Below, piece by piece: positions 5,290-5,349 of a stretch of 5,349 nt of DNA. How positions within the stretch are numbered: the stretch's first letter is position 1; every line of letters starts with the position of its first letter. A model generated the notes under the pieces. It made no database searches. It was not told the DNA's origin and was given only the letters and a program-made list of their open reading frames with translations. Source of the DNA: Thermoplasmata archaeon (GTDB lineage: Archaea; Thermoplasmatota; Thermoplasmata; Halarchaeoplasmatales; Halarchaeoplasmataceae); NCBI GenBank assembly GCA_019594195.1, contig JAFDTP010000105.1, forward strand, positions 1 to 5,349, given 5' to 3'. The position numbers were made by a program, and so were the translations under genes.

Positions 5290-5305
5290 GAAAAGTTTTA
5301 TTTAA
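5290..5305 (+). promoter_or_regulatory. Possible BRE/TATA promoter for a gene beyond the window
   Basis: GAAAAG (5290-5295) is followed by TTTATTTA (5297-5304), a BRE/TATA-like pair. A second AT-rich candidate (ATATATATAATATTTT) lies at about 5325-5340. No start codon with a usable frame follows before the window ends, so this is only a pointer to a gene further right. Confidence 0.3.
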
Positions 5306-5349
5306 AGATAGAAAATAACCAAAGATATATATAATATTTTAGTGATACG

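Noticed and set aside
5256..5306. Short plus-strand ORF of 16 codons (ATG at about 5256)
   Set aside because: No RBS, lies directly after a terminator tract, and is too short to support without conservation.
1..5349. tRNA, rRNA, CRISPR array, insertion sequence or integrase
   Set aside because: No cloverleaf-like sequence, regularly spaced repeats, transposase motifs or target-site duplications were seen on reading both strands.

Overview
The window looks like a piece of an archaeal chromosome, probably from a euryarchaeal or Thermoplasmatota-like lineage. That is an inference from several signals: promoters of BRE plus TATA type, oligo-T termination tracts without strong hairpins, very acidic lipoproteins with a short signal and a Gly-Cys lipobox, frequent ATA (Ile) and AGG/AGA (Arg) codons, and GTG and TTG starts. 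No ribosomal or taxonomic marker gene is present, so the assignment is provisional.

Layout from left to right. Positions 1-308 are intergenic, with two perfect inverted repeats, a 10-bp palindrome and a candidate promoter. Positions 309-1115 (+) encode a 268-residue acidic lipoprotein with two Asp/Glu linkers, a Gly/Trp-rich beta domain and a C-terminal 'YPGS' domain. It converges on a complete 866-codon cyanophycin synthetase gene, cphA (1193-3793, -). Upstream of cphA on the same strand lie a possible 14-codon mini-ORF (3815-3859) and a gene for an 86-residue membrane protein with an Arg-rich tail (3856-4116, GTG start). A 150-bp divergent promoter region separates these from a second acidic lipoprotein gene (4267-4905, +). 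Positions 4915-5204 hold a broken coding remnant: it follows two in-frame stops, has no start, and needs a one-base frameshift to be read through. The window ends with an oligo-T terminator and an AT-rich tract that may hold the promoter of a gene beyond the window.

The functional centre is cphA. The three-domain enzyme uses ATP to build multi-L-arginyl-poly-L-aspartate, a nitrogen, carbon and energy store. All three domains are present: an N domain with an HxxEH motif, an ATP-grasp domain, and a Mur-ligase-like domain with an intact P-loop. No cyanophycinase, isoaspartyl dipeptidase or arginine pathway gene lies in the window, so the degradation side must be elsewhere or absent. The small membrane protein is co-oriented with cphA and may be co-transcribed with it. 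The two lipoproteins are most likely independent cell-surface proteins. The least ordinary features are the cyanophycin synthetase in a likely archaeal setting with altered Mur-domain motifs, the Arg-tailed membrane protein next to an Arg-polymer synthetase, and the decayed domain behind the second lipoprotein.
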